Source: Lysobacteraceae bacterium
GTDB taxonomy: Bacteria > Pseudomonadota > Gammaproteobacteria > Xanthomonadales > Xanthomonadaceae
NCBI GenBank assembly: GCA_030681035.1
Contig: JAUXUI010000059.1
Location: forward strand, 1-38,810
Direction of reading: 5' to 3'
DNA: 38,810 bases
In this document: positions 7,442 through 13,851 of the stretch, piece by piece
Position numbering within the stretch: position 1 is the stretch's first letter
How the letters are laid out: every line of letters starts with the position of its first letter
Program-made: the position numbers and the translations under genes
The notes under the pieces: model-generated
Database searches by the model: none
Told to the model about the DNA's origin: nothing
What the model saw: only the letters and a program-made list of their open reading frames with translations

Positions 7442-8161
7442 ATGAGTGAAAACAAGCCACGCAAAGTCGGCGCCCGCGCAGCGCGCAATGCCGTGCCCGG
7501 CCCTGGCCGGCCCAAAGACCTGGCCAAGCGCAAAGCAATCCTGGAAGCCGCCAAGAGCCTGTTTCCACGCCACGGTTACGATCGCATCTCAATGGATGCC
7601 ATCGCGACCGAAGCAGGCGTCTCCAAGCTGACGGTTTACAGCCATTTCAAAGACAAAAACACGCTGTTCGCTGCCGCAGTAAAAGCCCGCTGCGAAGAAC
7701 AGTTGCCAAGCCGGGCGTTTGCCATGCCCACCGCTTCCGTACCCATTGCCAACGTGCTAACCACCATTGCCGAGCGCTTCCATGCATTGGCATGCAGCCC
7801 CGATGCGATGGAGATGTACCGCACGATGGCGGCACGCGCGCCCGCCAGCGACAATCTGGCGCAGATATTTTTTGATGCCGGCCCCAAGCGCACCATCGAC
7901 GCGCTGGAACAGTTGCTGCGCAAGGCGCACCGCGCCGGCAAACTCAACGTTCCCGAACCGCGCACCTCAGCCGAGCATTTTTTCGTATTGGTCAAGGGCC
8001 TGGCGCATATGTGCGCACTGATTGGCTGCGCTGCGCTGCCGCAGGGCGAGGCGACCGCCGCGCATATCCGCAGCGTGGTCGACCTGTTCGTGCGCGCCCA
8101 CGAATCAGTCGAAACCCCACAACCCCCGGCGCGCAAACGTGCTCGCCAAAGGTCATCATGA
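7442..8161 (+). CDS. TetR/AcrR family transcriptional regulator
   Basis: The 239-residue product has an N-terminal TetR helix-turn-helix domain at residues 25-72 (KRKAILEAAKSLFPRHGYDR, then EAGVSKLTVYSHFKDKNTLF), preceded by a basic Arg/Lys-rich arm. The C-terminal ligand-binding half resembles AcrR-type regulators. It is divergent from the RND efflux operon and separated by 89 bp with a shared palindrome, which strongly suggests local control of the pump and of itself. The C-terminus ends in a basic tail (RKRARQRSS). The inducer is unknown. Confidence 0.9.
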   Translation: MSENKPRKVGARAARNAVPGPGRPKDLAKRKAILEAAKSLFPRHGYDRISMDAIATEAGVSKLTVYSHFKDKNTLFAAAVKARCEEQLPSRAFAMPTASVPIANVLTTIAERFHALACSPDAMEMYRTMAARAPASDNLAQIFFDAGPKRTIDALEQLLRKAHRAGKLNVPEPRTSAEHFFVLVKGLAHMCALIGCAALPQGEATAAHIRSVVDLFVRAHESVETPQPPARKRARQRSS

Positions 8162-8203
8162 CCACCGGCACTCGGTTTGAGCAGCGCTTGCGGCGATGCT
8201 TAG

Positions 8204-8475
8204 TGAACCTCTGAACAAGCCACATCCTGCGTCATTGCGAGCGCAGCGAAGCAATCCAGTGTTTTTATCGTGATTTCTGGATTGCAACGTCGCTTCGCCG
8301 CACAGGGACGTGCAAGTGCCGCGGGCGCATGGCGACGGCATGGATGCCGGACGACTGCATGGATGCAGGAGGTAGAGCAACGCAGGAGCAGTTGCCGAGG
8401 TAGAGCAACGCAGGAGCAGTTGCCGGATGCGCAAGAGCGGCCGCTCCTCGCAATGACAACTTGTTCAGAGCATCC
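8204..8475. mobile_element. MITE copy 1 of the CTCTGAACAAG family (272 bp)
   Basis: The left end TGAACCTCTGAACAAG (8204-8219) and right end (8460-8475, reverse complement GGATGCTCTGAACAAG) form 16-bp terminal inverted repeats. The flanking 4-bp duplication TTAG is at 8200-8203 and 8476-8479. Inward, both ends continue into a second inverted layer (CATTGCGAG and CTCGCAATGAC). The centre contains a 28-bp tandem duplication (8370-8397 and 8398-8425). No credible gene is inside. It fills most of the 8162-8573 gap. The remainder (8480-8573) should hold the promoter of the next gene; a TAAAAT box near 8538 is the only hint. Confidence 0.85.
8370..8425. repeat. 28-bp tandem duplication inside MITE copy 1
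   Basis: Two adjacent identical 28-bp units, each beginning AGGTAGAGCAACGCAGGAG and ending CAGTTGCCG, lie at 8370-8397 and 8398-8425. The same unit occurs in MITE copy 3 (about 13658 onward), where the second unit is split by an extra GC-rich segment of about 26 bp. Confidence 0.8.
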
Positions 8476-8573
8476 TTAGACGTATCGTGTAACCAAAAAC
8501 GCGGCGGATGCAGGCACTTGCGCGGCCGTATCCGGGTTAAAATTGGCGACTTTAGAGCAGGGATAGACACATC

Positions 8574-9227
8574 ATGGTCATTGATTTCGAGCAGGCCCGT
8601 TTCGCCATGGTCGAACAGCAGGTGCGTCCTTACGAGGTGCTCGATCTGCGCGTGCTCGACGCCATGAGCAAGGTAAAGCGCGAGGACTTCGTACCGATGC
8701 GTCACCGCAAGCTCGCCTTCACCGACATGGCGCTGCCACTGGAACACGGCGAAATGATGATGAAACCCACGCTGGAAGGGCGCATGTTGCAGGCGCTGGA
8801 TCTGGCGCCGGAAGACAGCGTGCTGGAAATCGGCACCGGCTCGGGCTTCATCACCGCCTGCCTTGGCCACCTTGCCAGAGCCGTGGTCAGCATCGATATC
8901 CATGCCGACTTCGTCGAGCGCGCGCGTGTACGCTTTGTCGGCGGCGAATACGCCAACATCAGCGTGCAGCAGGCCGATGTCACCCGGTTCGAGCCCGGCC
9001 GGCAGTTTGATGCCGTGTGTTTCACCGGCGCCGTAGTCGACCTGCCCGAACGCGCCTTCAGCTGGCTGCGCCCGGGCGGTCGTCTGTTCGCGGTGCGCGG
9101 CCTGGCGCCGGTGCAAGAGGCGGTGCGCTGGCTGAATCAGGATGGACGTATTGAAACACTGAGCCTGTTTGAAACCGAACTGCCCTATCTGGCCGGCCTG
9201 TCGCCGGTCGCGCGCTTCGCTCTGTAA
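8574..9227 (+). CDS. Protein-L-isoaspartate O-methyltransferase family protein
   Basis: The 217-residue product has a Rossmann SAM-binding core: motif I VLEIGTGSGFITACLG at about residues 82-97, an acidic motif near VVSIDIHADF, then DAVCFTGAV. The N-terminal part (RFAMVEQQVRPYEVLD, VKREDFVP) is typical of Pcm-like proteins. Classical Pcm repairs isoaspartyl residues, but divergent tolC-linked members may have other substrates, so a pcm symbol is withheld. It lies 23 bp upstream of tolC on the same strand and is probably co-transcribed. The start is ATG 8574 with CAGGGA upstream. Confidence 0.85.
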   Translation: MVIDFEQARFAMVEQQVRPYEVLDLRVLDAMSKVKREDFVPMRHRKLAFTDMALPLEHGEMMMKPTLEGRMLQALDLAPEDSVLEIGTGSGFITACLGHLARAVVSIDIHADFVERARVRFVGGEYANISVQQADVTRFEPGRQFDAVCFTGAVVDLPERAFSWLRPGGRLFAVRGLAPVQEAVRWLNQDGRIETLSLFETELPYLAGLSPVARFAL

Positions 9228-9250
9228 ACCGATCAACCCAAGGAAACCCC

Positions 9251-10663
9251 ATGTCGCTGCGAACCACCTCCCTGAGTCTGGCCCTTGCCTTGGCACTGCC
9301 CGGCGTTGCCAGCGCCGCAGACCTGATGCAAGCCTACGAACTGGCCCGCCAGAGCGACCCACAACTGGCTGCCGCCGAAGCGCGCGCATTCGGTCAGCGC
9401 GAGGGCATCGTGCAGGCACGGGCCAGCTTATTGCCGCAAATTGATGCCACCGGCAACTTCAACGACACCAATGCCGACAACCGCTCGTTGCGAGTCATCT
9501 CGATCAACCCAACCATCACCTCGAACAGCGTGAGCAACATCGACTCGCGCTCACGTAACTGGCAGGTAGCCGTCAGCCAGTCCTTATTCGATTACAGCAA
9601 TTACACCGCGCTGCGCGCCAGCCGTTCGCGCTCGGAGCAATCGCAGGCAGACTACGATGCCGCGCTCGACAATCTGTCAGTGCGCGTATCCGACAGTTAT
9701 TTTGCGGTATTGACCGCAATCCAGACCTTGGTCTCGGCCAAAGCCGAAGAACTCGCGGTGAAGCGTCAGCTCGATCAGGCCGAAAAACGCCTTGAAGTGG
9801 GCCTGGCGCCGATCACCGACGTACACGAAGCACAGTCGCGTTACGACACCGCGCGCGCTGCCACCATTGCCGCGCAAAATGCCTACGACAACGCCGGCGA
9901 AACCCTGACCGAGGTCACCGGCAAGCCGCTGGTCAACCTCAAAGGCTTGGCGGCGAACTTCCAGCCGCATCTGCCCGACGACTTGCAGCCTGAACATTGG
10001 GTGCGCACAGCGCTGGATCAGAACCCGACCCTGCGCTCGCGGCTGCTGGCTCTGGAGGCCAGTGAACGTGACATTGCCACCGCCCGTGCCGGCCACCTGC
10101 CCACACTGAGCGCAACCATTTCCTACTCGGACAGCACCTCATACGGCCAAATCGTAACCAGTGGACAAACGCTGCCAACATCGAGCCAAGGCAATGACGC
10201 AAGCTGGGGCTTGCAGTTGCGGGTTCCGTTGTTCTCCGGATTCGCCACCCAATCACGCGTACGCCAGGCGATCCACACCCGTGATGCGGTGCGCGACCAG
10301 GCCGAACAGGAGCGCCGCTCGATAACGCGACAGACCCGTAACGCCCTGCGCGACCTGCTCAGCGGCATTTCCGAAATCGATGCCCGCCAGCAGGCATTGA
10401 CCTCGGCACGCAGCGCGCTGGATGCGACTGAAGCCGGTTACGAAGTCGGCACCCGCACCATCGTCGATGTGCTGGTCGGGCAGCAGCAGTTGTATGCCGC
10501 GCAAACCGAACTGGCGCGCGCACGCCACAACTTTCTGGTCAACAGCCTGCGCCTGGAGCAGGCAGCGGGCACAATCGAAGTCAGTGACGTGAAGGCGGTC
10601 AATGCCTTCCTGATTGCTGACGCCGAAGCGGCACTGGACGTTGAAACACCAGCAAACCCGTAA
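9251..10663 (+). CDS. tolC: TolC family outer membrane channel protein
   Basis: The 470-residue product has a signal peptide (LALALALPGVASA, cleavage near residue 23) followed by two internally similar outer-membrane efflux domains, each rich in long helical heptads (DLMQAYELARQSDPQLAAAEA; later YEVGTRTIVDVLVGQQQLYAAQ). The recurring VG-L-xx-DV-x-AQ motif of TolC appears as VGLAPITDVHEAQSRYD and VGTRTIVDVLVGQQQLY. It would form the trimeric outer-membrane duct for type I secretion and RND pumps, plausibly including the channel-less RND operon at 3131-7352. It follows the methyltransferase gene with a 23-bp gap. No clear terminator is seen after it. Confidence 0.93.
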   Translation: MSLRTTSLSLALALALPGVASAADLMQAYELARQSDPQLAAAEARAFGQREGIVQARASLLPQIDATGNFNDTNADNRSLRVISINPTITSNSVSNIDSRSRNWQVAVSQSLFDYSNYTALRASRSRSEQSQADYDAALDNLSVRVSDSYFAVLTAIQTLVSAKAEELAVKRQLDQAEKRLEVGLAPITDVHEAQSRYDTARAATIAAQNAYDNAGETLTEVTGKPLVNLKGLAANFQPHLPDDLQPEHWVRTALDQNPTLRSRLLALEASERDIATARAGHLPTLSATISYSDSTSYGQIVTSGQTLPTSSQGNDASWGLQLRVPLFSGFATQSRVRQAIHTRDAVRDQAEQERRSITRQTRNALRDLLSGISEIDARQQALTSARSALDATEAGYEVGTRTIVDVLVGQQQLYAAQTELARARHNFLVNSLRLEQAAGTIEVSDVKAVNAFLIADAEAALDVETPANP

Positions 10664-10893
10664 TTTTGTAGTTCGGTTTGCAGCGCGCCGTACACGCGGG
10701 CCACAGTTTGGCCCTGCTTGCACGGTGGATTCAGGGCAATCGCCCGCTACACGAACCTGCATTGCCTGAGCACGCACGTTGGTGCGCGGCGACGCTTGCA
10801 CCGGACTGGATTCGGCGCAGGCTTCCACAAGATCACGTACAGAGAGTTGCAGCCCGGTTGACGCAAACGCCTCATCACCGGGCCGCGTTACCC
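10664..10893. other. Intergenic region between convergent tolC and hpd
   Basis: This 230-bp stretch separates two converging genes. I see no strong stem-loop with a T-tract for either gene, no repeat-family end and no plausible gene. The ATTTTGTAGTT string at its left edge recurs near 13429 but is too short to interpret. Confidence 0.4.
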
Positions 10894-11982
10894 TCAAAGC
10901 ACCCCGCGCTTGATCTGGTCGCGTTCGATACTTTCGAACAGGGCTTGGAAGTTACCTTCGCCGAAACCCTCGTTGCCCTTGCGCTGGATGATCTCGAAAA
11001 AGATCGGGCCAATGCAGTTCTGGGTGAAAATCTGCAGCAGCTTGCGCTGTTTGGTTTCCGGGTCGGCGTCGATCAGTATCTTGTTGCGGCGCAGGCGCGG
11101 CAGGTCTTCGCCGTGGTCGGGGATGCGCTGATCGACCACCGAAAAATAGGTGTCCGGGGTGTCGAGAAACGCCACCCCGCGTTCGTGCATGGCTTCGACC
11201 GTGGCGTAGATGTCGTCGGTGAAACAGGCGATATGCTGGATGCCTTCGCCGTGGTATTCGTTCAAGTATTCGTTGATCTGCGATTTGGGATCGCTCGATT
11301 CGTTGAGCGGAATGCGCACGATGCCATCGGGTGCGGTCATCGCCTTGGACACCAGCCCGGTCTTGACGCCCTTGATGTCGAAGTAGCGGATCTCGCGGAA
11401 GTTGAACAACTTCTCGTAGTAGTCGGCCCACTTTTCCATGTTGCCGTGGTACAGATTGTGGGTGAGGTGGTCGATGAAGGTCAGACCATAGCCCGGCGGA
11501 TGGCTGTCCACACCGGGCAACGGCTCGAACTCGGCATAGACATCACCGCCGTCGCCATAGTTGTCGACCAGATACAGCATGGCGCCGCCGATGCCAGCCA
11601 CCACCGGCCGCTGCACCGCCTTGCTGGCCTCGCCCTCGATCCGCTCGCCGCCGCGCGCCAGCACCTGCGCCTGTACGGTGCTGGCCGGCTCGCGAAAACG
11701 CACCGCAAAACCACAGGCACTCGGGCCATGTTTGGCGGCAAAGCGGGCCGCGAACGAGTCGGGCTCGGCATTGACCAGGAAGCTCACACCACCCTGCCGG
11801 AACAGGGTGATGGCACGGCGGCGATGGCGCATCACGGCGGTGAACCCCATGCGCTCGAACAGCGCGGACAGTTCGCCCTCGCGCCCGGCCGGGGCGGCAA
11901 ACTCGACGAACTCGAAGCCATCGATGCCCATCGGGTTTTCGAAGCAGCCCGGGGTTATGCCAAGATTGGGTTGTGCGTTCAT
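10894..11982 (-). CDS. hpd: 4-hydroxyphenylpyruvate dioxygenase
   Basis: The 362-residue product is a two-domain vicinal-oxygen-chelate Fe(II) enzyme that converts 4-hydroxyphenylpyruvate to homogentisate in tyrosine degradation. The three iron ligands are in place: H172 (IDHLTHN), H250 (GIQHIACFTDD) and E330 (FFEIIQRKG). The C-terminal lid helix (FGEGNFQALFESIERDQIKRG) that closes the active site is complete. ATG 11982 is preceded by GAGGAA. It is divergent from a MarR-family regulator. No other homogentisate-pathway gene is in the window, so regulation of this step alone by the neighbour is the likely arrangement. Confidence 0.95.
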   Translation of the reverse strand: MNAQPNLGITPGCFENPMGIDGFEFVEFAAPAGREGELSALFERMGFTAVMRHRRRAITLFRQGGVSFLVNAEPDSFAARFAAKHGPSACGFAVRFREPASTVQAQVLARGGERIEGEASKAVQRPVVAGIGGAMLYLVDNYGDGGDVYAEFEPLPGVDSHPPGYGLTFIDHLTHNLYHGNMEKWADYYEKLFNFREIRYFDIKGVKTGLVSKAMTAPDGIVRIPLNESSDPKSQINEYLNEYHGEGIQHIACFTDDIYATVEAMHERGVAFLDTPDTYFSVVDQRIPDHGEDLPRLRRNKILIDADPETKQRKLLQIFTQNCIGPIFFEIIQRKGNEGFGEGNFQALFESIERDQIKRGVL

Positions 11983-12021
11983 CGCGGGGTTCCTCGTACG
12001 ACCGATCAGGGCACCGTTATA

Positions 12022-12035
12022 GTTTCATCTGAAAC
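12022..12035. promoter_or_regulatory. Candidate MarR operator between hpd and marR-type gene
   Basis: A perfect dyad, GTTTCA-TC-TGAAAC, lies in the 71-bp region between the divergent starts (11982 and 12054). MarR dimers bind short palindromes of this size, so dual control is plausible. Binding is inferred from position and symmetry. Confidence 0.55.
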
Positions 12036-12053
12036 CAATTGCAAGGCGAAGAC

Positions 12054-12512
12054 ATGCATTCTGAGGCTGCATTGAAGCTTGAGCGGTTCCTGCCGTACCG
12101 CTTGTCGCTGCTTTCCAACCGCATCAGCGCGTCGATTTCGCGCGCCTACGCCAGCCGGTTCGCGCTGTCGATTACCGAATGGCGGGTGCTGGCGGTACTG
12201 GCGCGCTTCCCCGGATTGTCGAGCAACGAGGTCGCCGAGCGCACCGCCATCGACAAGGTTGCGATCAGCCGGGCGCTGAGCAACCTGCTGCATCATGGCC
12301 GGGTGCAACGCGAAACCCACGGCAGCGACCGGCGCAAATCGGTACTCACCCTCAGCCCGGCCGGCCACGCCATCTGCGACGAGGTGGTGCCGCGCGCCGA
12401 GGCTTATGAGACCAAACTACTGGCCTGTCTGGATGACGAGGAGCGTGCGGCGCTGGATCGTATCATCGAGAAATTGATGCGACAGCAGGCGATTGCCGCC
12501 GAGCATTTGTAG
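12054..12512 (+). CDS. MarR family transcriptional regulator
   Basis: The 152-residue product has a MarR winged helix: helices ITEWRVLAVLARFPGLSSNEVAERTAIDKVAISRALSNL at about residues 40-80, the wing HGSDRRKSVLTLSPAGHAICDEV at about 88-112, and a C-terminal dimerisation helix. ATG 12054 is chosen over the in-frame TTG at 12039 because of the GGCGAAG spacing and the family length. It is divergent from hpd and probably controls it in response to an aromatic intermediate, as related regulators of tyrosine catabolism do. The stop codon TAG (12510-12512) is part of the 4-bp target duplication of the following MITE. Confidence 0.9.
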   Translation: MHSEAALKLERFLPYRLSLLSNRISASISRAYASRFALSITEWRVLAVLARFPGLSSNEVAERTAIDKVAISRALSNLLHHGRVQRETHGSDRRKSVLTLSPAGHAICDEVVPRAEAYETKLLACLDDEERAALDRIIEKLMRQQAIAAEHL

Positions 12513-12695
12513 GGCCACTCTGAGCAAGTCCGTTTTCGTCATTCCTGCGACTGCGCGCGTCTGGAGCGCGCGCGAACAGCGAAGCTGGCCCGCAGGGCGG
12601 CGGGCATGGACAGCCCGCCGTAAAGCTGGAATCCATTCCAAACAACAACGTGGATCCCCAGCTTTCGCTGGGGTGACGACTTGTTCAGCGCTTCC
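12513..12695. mobile_element. MITE copy 2 of the CTCTGAACAAG family (183 bp)
   Basis: The ends GGCCACTCTGAGCAAG (12513-12528) and, read on the other strand, GGAAGCGCTGAACAAG (12680-12695) bound this element. GTAG at 12509-12512 and 12696-12699 is a perfect 4-bp target duplication, and the left copy contains the TAG stop of the MarR gene. The interior differs from copies 1 and 3 and carries a different palindromic module (CGTCATTCCTGCGAC inward from the left, GGGGTGACGA at the right) with GC-rich hairpins near 12553-12573 and 12657-12675. No gene is inside. The rest of the gap to 12816 is the mazEF-type promoter region. Confidence 0.85.
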
Positions 12696-12765
12696 GTAGG
12701 GTTCTGGAGCCGGATCCGCCAAAATCGGGTGTGTCGAGGTGGCGTCGCCGTTTGCGTTGCACGAC

Positions 12766-12803
12766 GGTTGCATGCGCGATAACATGTAACCACACATGCA
12801 ACC
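12766..12803. promoter_or_regulatory. Candidate operator of the MazEF-type module
   Basis: GGTTGCATG (12766-12774) and its exact reverse complement CATGCAACC (12795-12803) are spaced by 20 bp, with a further ACATGT palindrome between them (12783-12788). The site ends 3 bp before the ribosome binding site CGGAGGG of the antitoxin gene. It is probably the antitoxin's autoregulatory site, inferred from position and symmetry. Confidence 0.5.
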
Positions 12804-12816
12804 AACGGAGGGCATC

Positions 12817-13038
12817 ATGCCATCAATCCATGACTCAACCGGCAAGGTCTCGCGTCACCGCGAGCGGATGCGTGCTGCGGGGCTGCGTCCTGTCCAGTTC
12901 TGGGTGCCGGACACCCGCTCACCTGAGTTCGCGGCACAAGTGCGGCGGCAGTGCCAAAACCTCAAGGACGACCCGGCAGAGGCCGACGTTTTGCGCTTCA
13001 CGCAAGCGGCGGCAACCCACGTTGAGGGCTGGGAATGA
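12817..13038 (+). CDS. MazE-like antitoxin (DUF3018 type)
   Basis: The 73-residue product has the pattern of antitoxins in the DUF3018 group that pair with PemK/MazF toxins: a basic start (RHRERMRAAGLRPVQFWVPDTRSPEF) resembling a ribbon-helix-helix strand, then RRQCQNLKDDPAEADVLRF and a toxin-facing acidic tail (THVEGWE). ATG 12817 has CGGAGGG upstream; an earlier in-frame ATG at 12796 has none. The gene overlaps the toxin gene by 4 bp (ATGA), as usual for such pairs. The module is flanked on both sides by elements of the same MITE family. Confidence 0.82.
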   Translation: MPSIHDSTGKVSRHRERMRAAGLRPVQFWVPDTRSPEFAAQVRRQCQNLKDDPAEADVLRFTQAAATHVEGWE

Positions 13039-13358
13039 CGCAGCGAGGCGATCTGGTCACGGTTTCTCTGCAAGGCGACTATGGCAAACCGCGACCAGCC
13101 CTGGTCGTTCAATCCGACCTGTTGACAGACTTGGACAGCGTTGTGCTCTGCCCGGTCACCAGCGATCTGCGCAATGCGGCATTTCGCGTGACCGTTGAGC
13201 CGAATCCAGCCAATGGGTTGCGCTCGCTTTCGCAAATCATGGTGGACAAACTTTCGACGCTACCGCGTAACAAAATCAGCGCGCCATTTGGCCGTCTCGA
13301 TGCAGAGCGGATGAAGACGGTAGATCGGGCGTTGCTGCTGGTCGTCGGCGTAATCTGA
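13035..13358 (+). CDS. PemK/MazF family mRNA interferase toxin
   Basis: The 107-residue product has the MazF SH3-like barrel signature: RGDLVTVSLQGDYGKPRPALVVQSD at the N-terminus, VVLCPVTSD in the middle, and SQIMVDKLSTLPRNKI leading to the conserved helix (FGRLDAERMKTVDRALLLVVGV). Such toxins cut mRNA at short motifs when their antitoxin is degraded. Length and motifs are complete, so it is probably active. Translation is coupled to the antitoxin by a 4-bp overlap. The cleavage motif cannot be predicted. Confidence 0.88.
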   Translation: MTQRGDLVTVSLQGDYGKPRPALVVQSDLLTDLDSVVLCPVTSDLRNAAFRVTVEPNPANGLRSLSQIMVDKLSTLPRNKISAPFGRLDAERMKTVDRALLLVVGVI

Positions 13359-13469
13359 GCCGCCGATGCAATCGCGACAGCTTGCACGGCTTGGCTGCTC
13401 GATCCGTTCGTTTTTGTGGCGTCAGCCCTATTTTGTAGTTGCGTCCTGACTACAATACGAGTGCCTTGA

Positions 13470-13794
13470 GGATGCTTTGAACAAGCGCTCATTGCGAGGA
13501 ACGCAGCGACGTGGCAATCCATAAAATCATCTGAAAACAAAATGCTGGGTTGCTTCGCTGCGCGGCACATGGATGTGCAAGTGCCGCGAGCGCATGGCGA
13601 CGGCATGGATGCCGGAGCTACGACTCCATGGATGGAGGACGACTGCATGGATGCAGGAGGTAGAGCAACGCAGGAGCAGTTGCCGAGGTAGGGCCGCGTC
13701 TGGAACGGCGGCCGAGAGCAACGCAGGAGCAGTTGCCGGATGCGCAAAAGCGGCCGCTCGCAATGACGCCAGGCGGGGCTTGTTCAGAGATTCC
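13470..13794. mobile_element. MITE copy 3 of the CTCTGAACAAG family (325 bp)
   Basis: The ends GGATGCTTTGAACAAG (13470-13485) and, on the opposite strand, GGAATCTCTGAACAAG (13779-13794) form the terminal repeats. Flanks TTGA (13466-13469) and TTAA (13795-13798) match at 3 of 4 bases. The interior is homologous to copy 1 (CATTGCGAG layer, GGATGTGCAAGTGCCGCGAG, then the GTAGAGCAACGCAGGAG unit), but the second unit is split by an extra GC-rich segment near 13690-13715. The element ends 57 bp before thrC. The rest of the 13359-13851 gap holds an inverted repeat TTGTAGT-N9-ACTACAA (13433-13455) and otherwise nothing recognisable. Confidence 0.85.
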
Positions 13795-13851
13795 TTAATC
13801 CCCCGAAAACGGCATCTGTAGCGCTCCCCGCCCACCCAACCGAGAAACCCC

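Noticed and set aside
8156-8434. Similar peptides (MRIRQLLLRCS...) readable in MITE copies 1 and 3
   Set aside because: They come from shared repeat DNA, lack ribosome binding sites and do not share a common reading length, so no small protein is proposed.
10678-12075. Long plus-strand open frame across the hpd gene
   Set aside because: Antisense shadow of hpd, which has all three iron ligands in the minus-strand frame.
12513-13794. Active composite transposon
   Set aside because: Outer flanks do not match and each element has its own target duplication; no transposase is present.
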